Origin: Macrothele yani
Lineage: Eukaryota > Arthropoda > Arachnida > Araneae > Macrothelidae
DNA length: 64,000 nucleotides
NCBI GenBank assembly: GCA_039090855.1
Contig: CM076997.1
Span: 169,290,709 to 169,354,708 of the forward strand
Reading direction: 5' to 3'
Shown here: positions 1-9,607 of the stretch, piece by piece
Layout of the letters: each line of letters begins with the position of its first letter
Position numbering within the stretch: position 1 is the first letter of the stretch
Translations under genes and position numbers: made by a program
Notes under the pieces: generated by a model
Seen by the model: the letters and a program-made list of their open reading frames with translations, nothing else
Told to the model about the DNA's origin: nothing
Databases searched by the model: none

Positions 1-166
1 CAGCCAAGGGAGCCACACGAACTATTGATGTCTGCGTGTTCCGCAAGTCGCACGGGCCTGTAAGCTCAATCGTTTCATCTTTGTATCTGTTGTTACGTGT
101 CCAGTAAATCTGGCTTTGCTATCTCGTGTCCTTCTTGGTGTTGAATTTTGGGTGGCCAGCAGTGTA
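1..166 (+). mobile_element. Tc1-like element, terminal fragment cut by window edge
   Basis: The right end matches, on this strand, the terminal ~110 bases of the Tc1-like element at 24549-25959 (read there as the reverse complement). The shared blocks include the terminal inverted repeat ending GGCCAGCAGTGTA and an internal stretch around CAGTAAATCTGGCTTTGCT. Only the tip of the element lies in the window, so no transposase can be read. The two copies differ at several sites and are independent insertions of one family. Confidence 0.8.
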
Positions 167-743
167 TGTAACCGTGTGGCGTTTGCGTGTAGCTGACTTA
201 CTAAAACACTACATAGATCAAAAACTTTACCTACATTGAAATACGAGTCACTCAAATAAAATTCAACAAGTTGTTACTTACAGCTAATCCTTTATTGCTG
301 TCAATAGGCACTTGGTCATTTGCACTTCAACAAGGTGAGATCAACGAAACTTAAGTTAATATCCGCAGTAACACTTTACTATGAAAACACAACACTGGAA
401 CTTTGAGTTAATATCCACAATAACACTTGACTACGAAACTTAATACTGTCGTTAAAGTAGAAAACGTAGCCTTCAAAATACTTAAACGGCAATTAAGCAG
501 TCTCGTATCCAAAAGGAGCATTAATGTTCACCATCGAAATCCCTCTCTCACAGCTCCTGCGTAGCCATCATATATCTCTCGTCTTGTTTCTGTCACATAC
601 ATACGTCATTTACGTACTGACCTCAGAGTGTTGCCAAACCTCCATTCATGTGAGAGAGAAGATATCACGTTAATTTTGGAAAGTGCAAAAGAGAACAAAC
701 TCAAATTTGCATAGGAAAAGAAACTAAAAATTAAAGTTAAAAT
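167..743. other. AT-rich stretch, nothing recognised
   Basis: No coding potential, tRNA or repeat boundary could be supported. Two short blocks containing 'gagttaatatcc' occur near 355-420 and suggest a small old duplication. Confidence 0.4.
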
Positions 744-1450
744 AGAATATACGTCACAACCGCCCTCAGCATCAATGACTGCTTCATTGCGGGACCAGAA
801 GCGTTGACATGCATGAATTAAGAGGTCCTTATTCACTTTAGACTTTATTTGTACAATGGCGGCCTTCCGTGAATCTTTGGTATTGTGGGGATGTTGATTA
901 ATCTCCCTTTTGAACAACGCTCAGCACGTAATAGTCCAGGGGGTTTAACTCTGGCGAGTTTTGAGGAGACGTGTTGGGTGCAACGTGATAGTAAAAATTG
1001 TCCGCTATCCATTCTTGGGCTTTGTGAGCAGATGCAGAGTGCTTCTGAAACACATATGGCCTTCCATTGCTTACTCCTTCTATCCAGGGCTTGACAAATG
1101 TTTCCAGCTCTCAATGTAGCCAGCAGCATGAACTGTACAACCCTGCGAAAAGAAGTGTCGTGGCATGACGTGTCCTTCGCTACTCACCACTCCTCTAACC
1201 ATCACAGTTACGGGAAACTTGGTGCGCATAACTCTGGGGACATCAGAAGGATCTGCGCATAACCACCTGTCATTTCTACGGTTAAACGTCTGATCTTGGC
1301 AGATGTTTTTCTCATCAGAGGAAAACCAGAGAATGTCATGTTCTTCAGGGTGTTGTGAGTAACTGCGTTGCTCGGATCAGGTGATTTTCCTGTGTCTTCG
1401 CAGACATGAGTTAAACTTTCCTCATCACATACGACTTATATCGAATGTCC
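744..1450 (-). pseudogene. Mariner/IS630-like transposase remnant (C-terminal half)
   Basis: Read on the minus strand, conceptual translation gives a DDE transposase core broken by frameshifts. From about 1345 downward comes ILWFSSDEKNICQDQ with the first catalytic Asp in SDEK. It is followed by a segment with VPRVMRTKFPVTVMVRGVV, then PYVFQKHSASAHK (position of the second catalytic block, normally QQD.AP.H, here QKHSASAH, so the Asp is lost). Then comes SPELNPLDYYVLSVV (third block). After a frameshift near 885-905 the C-terminus continues to about 750 with VNKDLLIHACQRFWSR and VIDAEGG. No complete reading frame or terminal repeats were found, so this is a 5'-truncated dead copy. The family resembles insect IS630/mariner transposases with a final Asp (NPLDYY) rather than Glu. 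Confidence 0.75.
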
Positions 1451-1476
1451 TCATGAACAACAGTTCTGAGTTCTCA

Positions 1477-1489
1477 CACACGCGCGCGC

Positions 1490-1537
<48 letters not shown>
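1477..1537. repeat. (CG)n / (TG)n microsatellite
   Basis: A short alternating CACACGCGCGCG block runs directly into about 20 TG dinucleotides. Alternating purine-pyrimidine of this kind can adopt Z-DNA, but nothing here shows a function. Confidence 0.95.
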
Positions 1538-1538
<1 letters not shown>

Positions 1539-1778
1539 GAATTGCAACTGACAATAGCGGCATACAGTAGGAAGTTATATGTATCTGATCTTACAAACCG
1601 CTCTTTTAACCTTCTAAGCTGCCGATGTATCTGGACCAAATGCTGCTCACACTTTTCTGCACTTCCCAAACCTATATGTTCTCATAGAGGTCTGGATTTA
1701 CGAAAGCTGGGACAAAACATTCCCTTTCACCTTTTCATATGAGAAGCACCAACCACAAACCTGTCACTAGTCGTAAAT

Positions 1779-2075
1779 ACTCTCTCTCTCTGTCTTTTTC
1801 TCTCTGTCTCTGACTCGCTGTCTCTGTCTCTCTCTGTTTCCTTGTCTCTCTGTTTCTCTCTCATTATCTCTGTCTTTTTCTATCTCTCTGCCCCCCATTT
1901 TATCTCTCTGTCTCTGTCTGTCTCTCTCTCCTCTCTTTCTCTTACTCTCTGTCTGTCTGTCTCTCTCATCTCTTTCTCTTACTTTCTGTCTCTCTCTCCC
2001 CATCTCTCTCTCTCTTTCTCTGTCTCTCTTTCGCCATCTTTCTCTCTCTCTCTCTCGCTCTCTCTGTTCTAGTAC
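1779..2075. repeat. (TCTCTG)n / CT-rich low-complexity tract
   Basis: About 300 bases are almost purely pyrimidine on the plus strand, made of TCTCTG and TCTCTC units with occasional interruptions. The apparent Arg/Glu-rich open frames on the minus strand are artefacts of this composition. Confidence 0.95.
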
Positions 2076-2169
2076 CTTATTCTCTGCTTCATGACTGAAG
2101 TCCCGATAAGGAACGGCTAGTTTCTCCGGCGAGAACATCATGTCATTGGGTAGAAACAAGTGATTCAAA

Positions 2170-2318
2170 CATGCAACGCTCTCTAATGGGCAAGATCACT
2201 CATTTCATCCTCGTTTGGTCCACTTCTTAGACAGTAAATTCATTAAATCGAGCTGATAATCAGCCCATTTTGCTGACACCCCGAGTTAATTCGTTCCAGC
2301 CGGTTAAGGGGTTATTAA
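2170..2318 (-). repeat. TTAA-associated repeat end (piggyBac-like, related to 42526)
   Basis: Reverse complement matches the left end of the TTAA-bounded repeat at 42526 over roughly 140 bases. Shared blocks include GTTCCAGCCGGTTAAGGG at the tip, the CAGCTCGA motif and the GAGAGCGTTGC / GAAAGCGTTGC motif. The tip abuts a TTAA. The other end of this copy was not found. The assignment to a piggyBac-type group rests only on the TTAA and the CCC/CCT-rich tip. Confidence 0.5.
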
Positions 2319-2517
2319 TTACTCATCGCTTCTGAATTAAGCCTGCTGTCTTGGGTTTAAGAAGAACAGTGACAGTACTATTTAAACGTTTAATAAAGAA
2401 AACAGTGCCAAATAGATATACAGCTGTGGAGTTCTCGTTTTCACTTAACCTATCTTTTCTTTAATTCTCCATTGTAGGATAATTATAGCATCAATGAATG
2501 AAATACGGGATTACACT

Positions 2518-2657
2518 AGGGTACAATACAAATTTTGAAGCTGTGAATCCGTATAGTGGTGTAAAGATGACATGAATGATAAGTCAAATAATAATATCCG
2601 AAAACTTGAAAATTTCGTCGTCCTGGTGCGGGAATCGAATCCGCGTCTCCTGGCTTT
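2518..2657 (-). mobile_element. tRNA-derived SINE (SINE-A), minus copy of an inverted pair
   Basis: The minus strand reads a B-box-like GGATTCGATTCCCGC, then CAGGACGACGAAATTTTCAAG and the AT-rich tail ending AAAATTTGTATTG. The same family is present at 2672, 12752 and 31015. Its 5' tRNA head is truncated where it meets the facing copy. Confidence 0.75.
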
Positions 2658-2671
2658 GAGACTTGTTCTTT

Positions 2672-2832
2672 CTGGGTGGTGAAGTGGTTAGCATACTCGG
2701 GCGATATGCGGCAGACGCGAATTCGAATCCCGCTCCAGGACAACGAAATTTTCAAGTTTTGGGATACTATCTGTTTACCATTCATGTCATATTTACACCA
2801 ATAAACGGATTCACAACTTCAAAATCTGTAAC
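2672..2832 (+). mobile_element. tRNA-derived SINE (SINE-A), plus copy
   Basis: A tRNA-like head starts TGGGTGGTGAAGTGGTTAGC (A-box-like), followed by GAATTCGAATCCCGC (B-box-like). Then comes the family body CAGGACAACGAAATTTTCAAG and a tail that ends near AACTTCAAAATCTG. It lies head-to-head with the copy at 2518-2657. There is no long poly(A), as in the other copies of this family. Confidence 0.8.
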
Positions 2833-2883
2833 TACAGCATTGTTTGAGCTTCAGTATGTGATCGTACCAGTGCTTTTGTGTGT

Positions 2884-4492
2884 ATGCACTCAATAGACAA
2901 AACATTAGAGGTTAGCGTGCTTGGCGTGTTAGTCCACCTCCAGCGCGAAGAACAGCTTGTACACGCCGAGGCATCGAGTCCACTCAGATGCTGGACGGTT
3001 GCCAGAAGTAATGCCAGCCATGTCTGTTGCAGCATTGTCTACAATTCTGCCCGAGACGTCGGTCCAGGATCAATGGATGTAATGTACTTCTCAACGGCGA
3101 TCCAGAGAGCTTTCACAGGGTTTCGATCTGGGAACCTTGGGGCCACTGGATGGTTCCAAACTCAGATGAGTGTTCCTGGAGCCATACGTGGGTGGTTGCG
3201 GCCCGGTGGGACGGCTCGTTGCCCTTCTGAAACAAACCATTGGCCGTAGGATGCGCGAAGGCCGTGAAAGCGTGTTGGGGATGTGTCAGCACATGCTGGT
3301 AGCGAGCAGCGGTCAAAGACCTCCCCAGAAACACTAAGGGAACTAATGTATCCAATCAGAAGGCTCTCCAAACCATCACAGAGCCACCAACGCCTTGAAC
3401 AGAGCTGATTTGGCCCAATGGGGCCATGTCCTCATGCTGTTCACGTCACACCCGGTCCCTCTCGTTAGCTCGGTACAGCTGAAAACAGGATTCATCGCCA
3501 CACCCGCTCCCTCTCGTTAGCTCGGCACAGCTGAAAACAGGATTCATCTGCCCAAACGCCACACCCGGTCCCTCTCGTTAGCTCGGCACAGCTGAAAACA
3601 GGATTCATCGCCACACCCGCTCCCTCTCGTTAGCTCGGCACAGCTGAAAACAGGATTCATCTGCCCAAACGCCACACCCGGTCCCTCTCGTTAGCTCGGC
3701 ACAGCTGAAAACAGGATTCATCGCCACACCCGCTCCCTCTCGTTAGCTCGGCACAGCTGAAAACAGGATTCATCTGCCCAAACGCCACACCCGGTCCCTC
3801 TCGTTAGCTCGGCACAGCTGAAAACAGGATTCATCGCCACACCCGCTCCCTCTCGTTAGCTCGGCACAGCTGAAAACAGGATTCATCTGCCCAAACGATG
3901 TGGCACCATTCTGAAGAGGTCCAGTTTTGCTGTTCTCGGCACGGGGCGAGGCCTATTGTCCGAAGACGAACAGTCAACAGTGGCACATGAGTAGGGCGTG
4001 GCCTCCCGTAGCCAATGAAATCCGTGCCGTTTGCTCATTGGCGATGCTTTGGAATCCGACGTTTAACCCGGATGTGATATGCGCCGCCTTTGTCAAGCCG
4101 TCGGTCAATGGCATGTGACGTACATGGATGATCTACGTCATCCCTGGTCATCAATAATATGTGGTCGGCCACCGTTTTCTCTCCAACCGCTGGTGCGCCC
4201 GTCGATGTTGCATTCGCGGTACACCCTTGATAGGGTTGCCCTCGGGAACCCTAGGGTTCTTACCACTTGGGCGATGAAATGACCCATCTGTCCTACTCCA
4301 ACAGTGCGTCCACGATCAAAGTCGCTCAGATCCCCACGTTTATCCATGTTCGTCGATTGCGGTGCCCTATTGGGAAGCCCTACCGTACGCCTATTTATCG
4401 CCAGTGTTCGGTTTGGGTCTATTCCACTTTCCGCGGGGGTTGCCCTTGTCAACTGCCAATCACTCCTATCTCTGTTTTGTCTACTGACTGTA
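2884..4492 (-). mobile_element. Tc1-like DNA transposon, degenerate, with internal tandem expansion
   Basis: Imperfect terminal inverted repeats (ATAGACAAAACATTAGAG at the left; GTAGACAAAACAGAG on the minus strand at the right) bound the element. The transposase runs on the minus strand. The N-terminal HTH region is at about 4452-4140 and includes DLSDFDRGRTVGVGQMG and GFPRATLSRVYRE. The first catalytic block (DESCFQLYRANERDRV) lies at about 3500-3440 and is present in multiple tandem copies up to 3898. The middle is at 3410-3360 and the C-terminal half at 3355-3113. The second catalytic block, normally QQDNAPCH, reads QKGNEPSH, so its Asp is gone. Stops and frameshifts make it dead. Normal Tc1 length would be ~1.1-1.2 kb beyond the tandem expansion. 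Confidence 0.85.
3447..3898 (-). repeat. 113-bp tandem array (8 half-units) inside transposase coding region
   Basis: Eight copies of the block AGCTGAAAACAGGATTCAT are separated alternately by a short and a longer spacer, giving a 113-bp period (about four full units). Neighbouring units are almost identical. On the minus strand each half-unit encodes the transposase stretch D-E-S-C-F-Q-L-Y-R-A-N-E-R-D-R, which is the first catalytic region. The period is not a multiple of three, so the array also breaks the frame. Confidence 0.92.
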
Positions 4493-4630
4493 CATTGTAT
4501 GAATCATTAAAAACACACATGCATGTGGTTTGTTAAATTAGTGTACCGCAGCAAATGCTTATTTGACACACGTGACAGTGGATAGTAATTACTATAAAAT
4601 TAATTATTCTCAGGAATGGATAGATAATGT

Positions 4631-4919
4631 CAGGGGCGACGGAAAGTGAAGTTCTTTGACCGGGCCCGAAATTTCGAATCGCGGTGCACCCCTCCCTTCC
4701 CGCTTCCCAGAACAAACAGAACAAAAACAATGCCTAAGGAGCTTTGTTAGGGATTAGGACCACCTGACCACTTACTTAGAGGAACTTTCTATGGTACATC
4801 ACAACAATAAATCGGACATAAGCCAAATAAAAATAAAAATCTTGGCTAAAATCATTGAAATTATTGACCGGGCCTGGGCCCTGGCGGCCCGGGCGGGCCG
4901 GGTGGTTCCGCCGCCACTG
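4631..4919. mobile_element. hAT-type MITE, 289 bp, with perfect 8-bp target duplication
   Basis: Left end CAGGGGCGACGGAA and right end (reverse complement) CAGTGGCGGCGGAA form a 12/14 terminal inverted repeat with the hAT-like CAG start. Flanks are GATAATGT on the left (4623-4630) and GATAATGT on the right (4920-4927), a perfect 8-bp duplication, the length expected for hAT elements. There is no coding capacity. The right terminus is strongly GC-rich (GGGCCTGGGCCCTGGCGGC) in contrast to the AT-rich interior. Confidence 0.85.
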
Positions 4920-4927
4920 GATAATGT

Positions 4928-5760
4928 GTGTTATGAGTTCTGAGACAATTCAGTAAAAATTTGTAAAAATACATTGGGCAACATTCTGTACACTACATTT
5001 ACACTATCCCCTTTTCTACGTCGTAGAAAACGCGTGGAGTTGAAGTTGTAACATACAAGTACCTTCCCAGGAGCAAATCAAAAAATCGAAACCACTCTAT
5101 GGTCGCATTGCTCTTGAAATATCGAGATCTTGCGCTTTAGGAGGTAACCACAGCAACAATGAAAAGCAACAACAATAAGTACGTCATGACTGTCGATATC
5201 TTCAGCTGGCAGAATTGCAGTGATTGAGTCCATATTAATGGAGAAAGTAAAGATTTTATCGAATCACACAAAAGAGAGGCAAACCAAGCAGAAATTTCAA
5301 TAAATATGAAATGGTGCTCTTAAAAATACACATGTACATTGAGTTCAGCTCCCTTGAAAATATGAAGTGTCGTTTTAAAAATCACTTAAATTGCTCATGC
5401 GAAATGAAATCCCTGCATATTATTATAATATAATAGTAAAACTAATAATCTTAGTATAATTCGAATGAAAAACGCATTAGTTCTTATGGTTAAAAACAAT
5501 CGTATCATAGATACAAGTGAAGTCGGTTCGGCATTAGAAGGATAAAAATTGAGAGGGAACCATGTTATCTCAGACATATGTTTTCGTTAATATATCCAGC
5601 AGCAACTGCAACACTTTCCATGCATGCACTAAAACACTGAGGCGATACTATCATGAGATTATTGAATCACTCGGAAACCGCGTTTATAAATTACACCCAA
5701 CTTTTTTGTATTTCTCTTCTCATCAGTGAAGAATCCTGGACGTTTCTTAATGAAATACAA
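4928..5760. other. AT-rich intergenic stretch
   Basis: No transposase, tRNA or convincing exon was recognised on either strand. Confidence 0.4.
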
Positions 5761-7038
5761 AGGTGAGTCGAAAGTTTTGCAATATTTCGATCACTTTATG
5801 CCTTCATACGTACCTATAGGACGAAAGCTGACTAGCATTCAAATTATAGGCCATCGTATTGCATCGTCTTTAGCCATCTGTCTGCCAGTTCTTCGATTCC
5901 GCGGCTGTACCAGTTCTTTGTCTTTCGAGGCGAAGAGCTTCTTCACCCCAGCTGCTACCTCCTTCTGGCTGTTAAATTAAAGGGCCGCCCGCGAAGAAAG
6001 TAGGACATGGACAGGAACAAGTAATCATCCGACGGGGCTAGGTCCGGACTATATGCTGGGTATGACATCAGTTCGATGTCCTCAAGTTCCTGGAGTTTTG
6101 CCCGGGTCGTTCGCTCGGTATGAGGACGAGCTCTGTCCTTCTGTAGGGAGAGCGCGCTTCCTGTTCGCCAGTACCGGGTACTTCACCTCCAAAACGGCAT
6201 ACATCCGCTCCAGCTGTTCAGAGTAGAGGTTGGCGTTGATGGTCCGACCGTCCAGAACAAATTCGTAATGGATTAATCCCCCGACTTTCCCCAGACGCAG
6301 AGCATCACCTTGCACTCGAAGCGCCCATATTTGCGATAGGTTCAGGAAGCTAGCCCGAACTCAACAACTAGGTTTATGGAAATACACCCACTTTTCATCG
6401 CACGTAACACTTCTCTTGATGAAAGGTGTATCACGGCGGTTTTCTAGGAGTTTCGTGCACACTTAGACTCGGCGGTTTGCTTCAGCTGGCGTCAGTTCGT
6501 GAGGGACGATGCGGCAGCTCCTGTAGACTTACCGAGGTCCTGAAGGTGACGAACCACAGTGGTTTGTGATATGCCCAGCTCGCCCGATAATCTCCGGGTG
6601 ATGGTTGTCTGATTTGCATCTACGGCCTGGCGCGCTGCCTCCGAATCCACGGTTCGCGGCCTACCTGACCTTGGCTGATTGCCGAGGTTTCTTTCACCTG
6701 AGCTAAATTTCTTGAACCATCTGGTTGCTGTGCTGTGCTGTGCTCCACGGCATTTCCCCCTTTCGCATGATAAATGTTTCGTGTTGCTTGAGCAGCGTAA
6801 TGGCCAAGTTGAAACTCGTAAAGCAAAAGTTCCCTAATTAGTCGGTTGTGGCTGCTCACCTTTTAGGCGTCCCAACCACAGATAGAACGACGACATGCAA
6901 TGCTGTTCACAGCAACGCCTACTACTTCATATCCATTTCGACTGAGTGCAGTGTGCTACTTGAACTAGTTTAAACACGTGACATACCCGTTGCAGCACAT
7001 GCGTTTATGCAAATATTGCAAAACGTTCGACTCACCCT
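5761..7038 (-). mobile_element. mariner (DD34D-type) element, degenerate
   Basis: Terminal inverted repeats of about 30 bp (GGTGAGTCGAAAGTTTTGCA left; GGTGAGTCGAACGTTTTGCA right on the minus strand) bound a 1.28-kb unit of normal mariner length. The minus-strand transposase begins MSSHNRLIRELLLYEFQLGH at about 6859. This is the start of the mariner HTH region. The first catalytic block VTCDEKWVYFHK lies near 6415-6380. The strand continues with GLIHYEFVLDGRTINANLYS and QLERMYAVLEVKYP at 6290-6180. The second catalytic block, usually QQDNARPH, is degraded to RALPTEGQSSSSY. Several frameshifts are present, so it is not functional. Confidence 0.88.
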
Positions 7039-7154
7039 CTGTATAATACAGTGCTTTTTCGTTACGAAGTGGAGTTTCAAATACACTCACAAAAAATGCC
7101 CCATCCGGAAAAATATGTCAAACGATACAAAGCGATGCGCCAAGAGGTAATAGT

Positions 7155-7380
7155 TTAACCCTTTAACGACCATAGCTGACCAAAACGCCTGTGTAGAGTG
7201 TGTCAGATTTTCTATTCTTACTTGTTCTTCAAATTTTCTCGACCTATGAGAGATCAGCAGGAGTCACCCTCATTCGTTATTGTTGTTATTAAACAAAAGA
7301 AGTGAACCAACAGACAGTTTCGGGCGTTATGGTATTTAGAGTGATGAAAGATTTTTGGGTCATGGTCGTTAAAGGGTTAA
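7155..7380. mobile_element. TTAA-flanked MITE (piggyBac-like), 226 bp
   Basis: A perfect 19-bp inverted repeat, TTAACCCTTTAACGACCAT, occurs at both ends. The outer TTAA can be read as the target duplication and CCCTTTAACGACCAT as the 15-bp terminal repeat. TTAA plus a CCC start is typical of piggyBac-superfamily elements. The interior is non-coding. Confidence 0.7.
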
Positions 7381-7984
7381 GTTACCAATGATCACATTCG
7401 CAGCCTGTTTAGTCAGGCGGACACAAGCAATTACAGTAACAACCGTGCAAGATGTTCCAGCTTCTCGCTGAAATATGAGCATCAAGAAGTGAGATAAAAA
7501 CGTTCTAAATGAAAGTCCTGGTCTATGTTTCTCCAGATATATTGCATGTGCACTTTGAGATCGGTAATGTTATGCCCTAGTGTCCTTCTGTTCTCAGACG
7601 TCGTTTCATGACGCCTTAGATGTACTTAAAAGGAGACAGAAACGGCCACCCTTCGGGTCATATGTGCACCAGATCAAATTAAAGATGCTGTTGAGCAACA
7701 GATGCGGTGTGTTGTCGGCCGTTACTCCGTTGGAAAATAGCATTCAACATTCTCTGATGAAGTGGTCAGATAACTGGGCTCAGAAATCTTCCCAAATAAA
7801 GCTGAGCGGTTAAATTACTATCAGTGACTATGAGGGATCACTGACTGTCGTACAACATAGCGCCTCATATAAAAGTCCTAGCAGTGGACATTGTACAGCG
7901 CTAAACGATACGCGTAGATCTTTCGCCAGGACGTAGCCACATACGAGTGGGGCGATTCGTTTGCCCCACCCATAAGCGGGCATC
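7381..7984. other. Unassigned stretch
   Basis: A 77-codon open frame at 7580-7813 shows no recognisable motif. Nothing else can be supported. Confidence 0.35.
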
Positions 7985-9027
7985 GTTTTTTCGAAGTTTA
8001 ACAGCCATCGTAAGCAACTGAAAGGGCTGTAAGCAATAGCTTGTCCCTTCCACTCAAACGGCTATAAACAGTCTCTCGTCTCTGCTACTCAGACGGCTAT
8101 TACCAGTCCCTCGTCCCTTCCACTAAAAGGGCTGTAAGCAGTTGCTCGTCACTACTACTCAACGGGGTATAAGCAGTCGCTCGTCCCTGCCACTCAGAGA
8201 GCTATAAGTAGTCGCTCGTTCCTGTCCCTCAAAGAGCTATAAACAGTCGCTCGTCACTTCTAATGAACGAGCTACAGGCAGTCGCTCGTCCCTGCCACTC
8301 AATTGCTATAAGCAGTCGCTCGTCTCTGCTACTCAGAGGGCTATAAGTAGTCGCTCGTCCCTGCCACTGAAACAGCTATAAGCAGTCGCTCGTTTCTTCC
8401 ATTCAAAGTGCTATAAGTAGTCGCTCGTCCCTGCCACTCAAAGGGCTATAAGCAGTTGCTCATCTCTGCCACTCAAAGAGCGATAAACAGTCGCTCGTCA
8501 CTGCTACTCAACGGGCTATTATAAGCAGTCGCTCGTACCTTCCACTCAGATATTTACAAGCAGTCACTCTTCCCTGCCACTCAAACGGGCTATAAGCAGT
8601 CACTTGTCTCTGCTACTCAAAGGGATATAAGTAGTCACTCGTCCCTGCCACTCAAACGACTATAAGCAGTTGATCGTCCCTGACACTCAAAGAGCTATAA
8701 GCAATCGCTCGTCCGGGTCACCCAGAGGGCTATAAGAAGTCACTCGTCCATGCCACTCAAAGGTCTATACGTAGACGCTCGTCTGTACCACTCAAAGGTC
8801 TATAAGTAGTCGCTCGTCCGTGCCACTCAAAGGGCTATAAGCAGTCGATCGTCTCTGCCACTCAAAGGCTATAAGCAGTCACTCGTCCCTACCACCCGTT
8901 CTGAGAAAGAAAGGGAGACAAGCCGTAAGAGAAACACAGTACCTATGCCTCAGCCGGGAGTCAAATCCGAACCCATCTCAGATGACAAGTCAAAAACCTA
9001 CGCCTCGGACCATACGGTCGGGAGGCG
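7985..9027 (-). mobile_element. tRNA-derived SINE (SINE-B) carrying an internal 35-bp VNTR
   Basis: Read on the minus strand, a tRNA-like head starts near 9027 (CCTCCCGACCGTATGGTCCG) with a B-box-like GGGTTCGGATTTGAC. It is followed by the family body (GGCATAGGTACTGTG, CTTACGGCTTGTCTCCC). The 3' end near 8010-7985 matches the SINE-B tail (TGCTTACGATGGCTGTTAAAC then an A-run), as in the copies at 33289, 37823 and 62471. Between body and tail, the segment that occurs once in other copies (GGGACGGGCGACTGCTTATA) is repeated about 25 times. A normal copy is ~210-220 bp; this one is ~1.04 kb. Confidence 0.85.
8026..8897 (-). repeat. 35-bp minisatellite, ~25 units, derived from a SINE tail
   Basis: Plus-strand consensus is GGCTATAAGCAGTCGCTCGT followed by CCCTGCCACTCAAAG, 35 bp per unit. 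I counted 25 units, most exactly 35 bp, with scattered substitutions and a few 1-3 bp indels. The unit is the reverse complement of a single-copy piece of SINE-B. Confidence 0.93.
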
Positions 9028-9607
9028 ATAGATGAGTGGTCTCATTATTAAAGAAGATATTTCGATATTTACGACGCAACTTAGCTTATTGTGCAAATGC
9101 AATGCCTGAGGCTTCAAGTGAGCTGTATGCAGAGGACAGAGCGTTTTCTTCGCACATAAGCGTCATACAGGCGTCGATGAACGGAAGTGGCAGATACCAA
9201 AGGCCTGCATCAGTCATTTGTTTTTCTGTGTTTCTGTTGGGAAGTCGCCTTCCTGGAACTGAAACAATCCACCTATCCGCATTTGAGGAATACTGGGTGC
9301 TGAAAGACAGCATAAAATACTTTTCCGTCTCTACTGCTTCCAGCAGCGGCCAACAACTTGTACATCACGTCCCAAATGCGCTGGAGTTCGTCTCGCATAA
9401 TATCCAGCTTCCACCTGCTTTACAGCCTCTGTCAAATTTACTTACTTTACTTTTACCAAATGTAAACAGCACTGCCATTTTGACATTCGTTTGATGATAT
9501 CCAGATTGAAAAGGTAATGCTCATCCCGCATACCACCCCCAGGGAACCTGTGTCAACTGCATTTAAAATGCAGTAAGACTCACGAGCGATTTTTTTTCGT
9601 TAGCATG
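9028..9607. other. Unassigned stretch with a 152-codon open frame
   Basis: An open frame at 9036-9494 (+) has no domain, signal peptide or splice evidence that I recognise, and the other strand is partly open too. I treat it as chance or an old repeat. Confidence 0.3.

Noticed and set aside
1767..2168. Arg/Glu-rich 133-codon frame on the minus strand
   Set aside because: It is produced by the CT-rich simple repeat; composition only.
7985..9027. CRISPR array (35-bp regular units)
   Set aside because: Units are directly contiguous with no unique spacers, in an animal genome, and are derived from a SINE tail.
9036..9494. 152-codon open frame as a host gene
   Set aside because: No recognisable domain, both strands are partly open, and it lies between a SINE and a Tc1 element.
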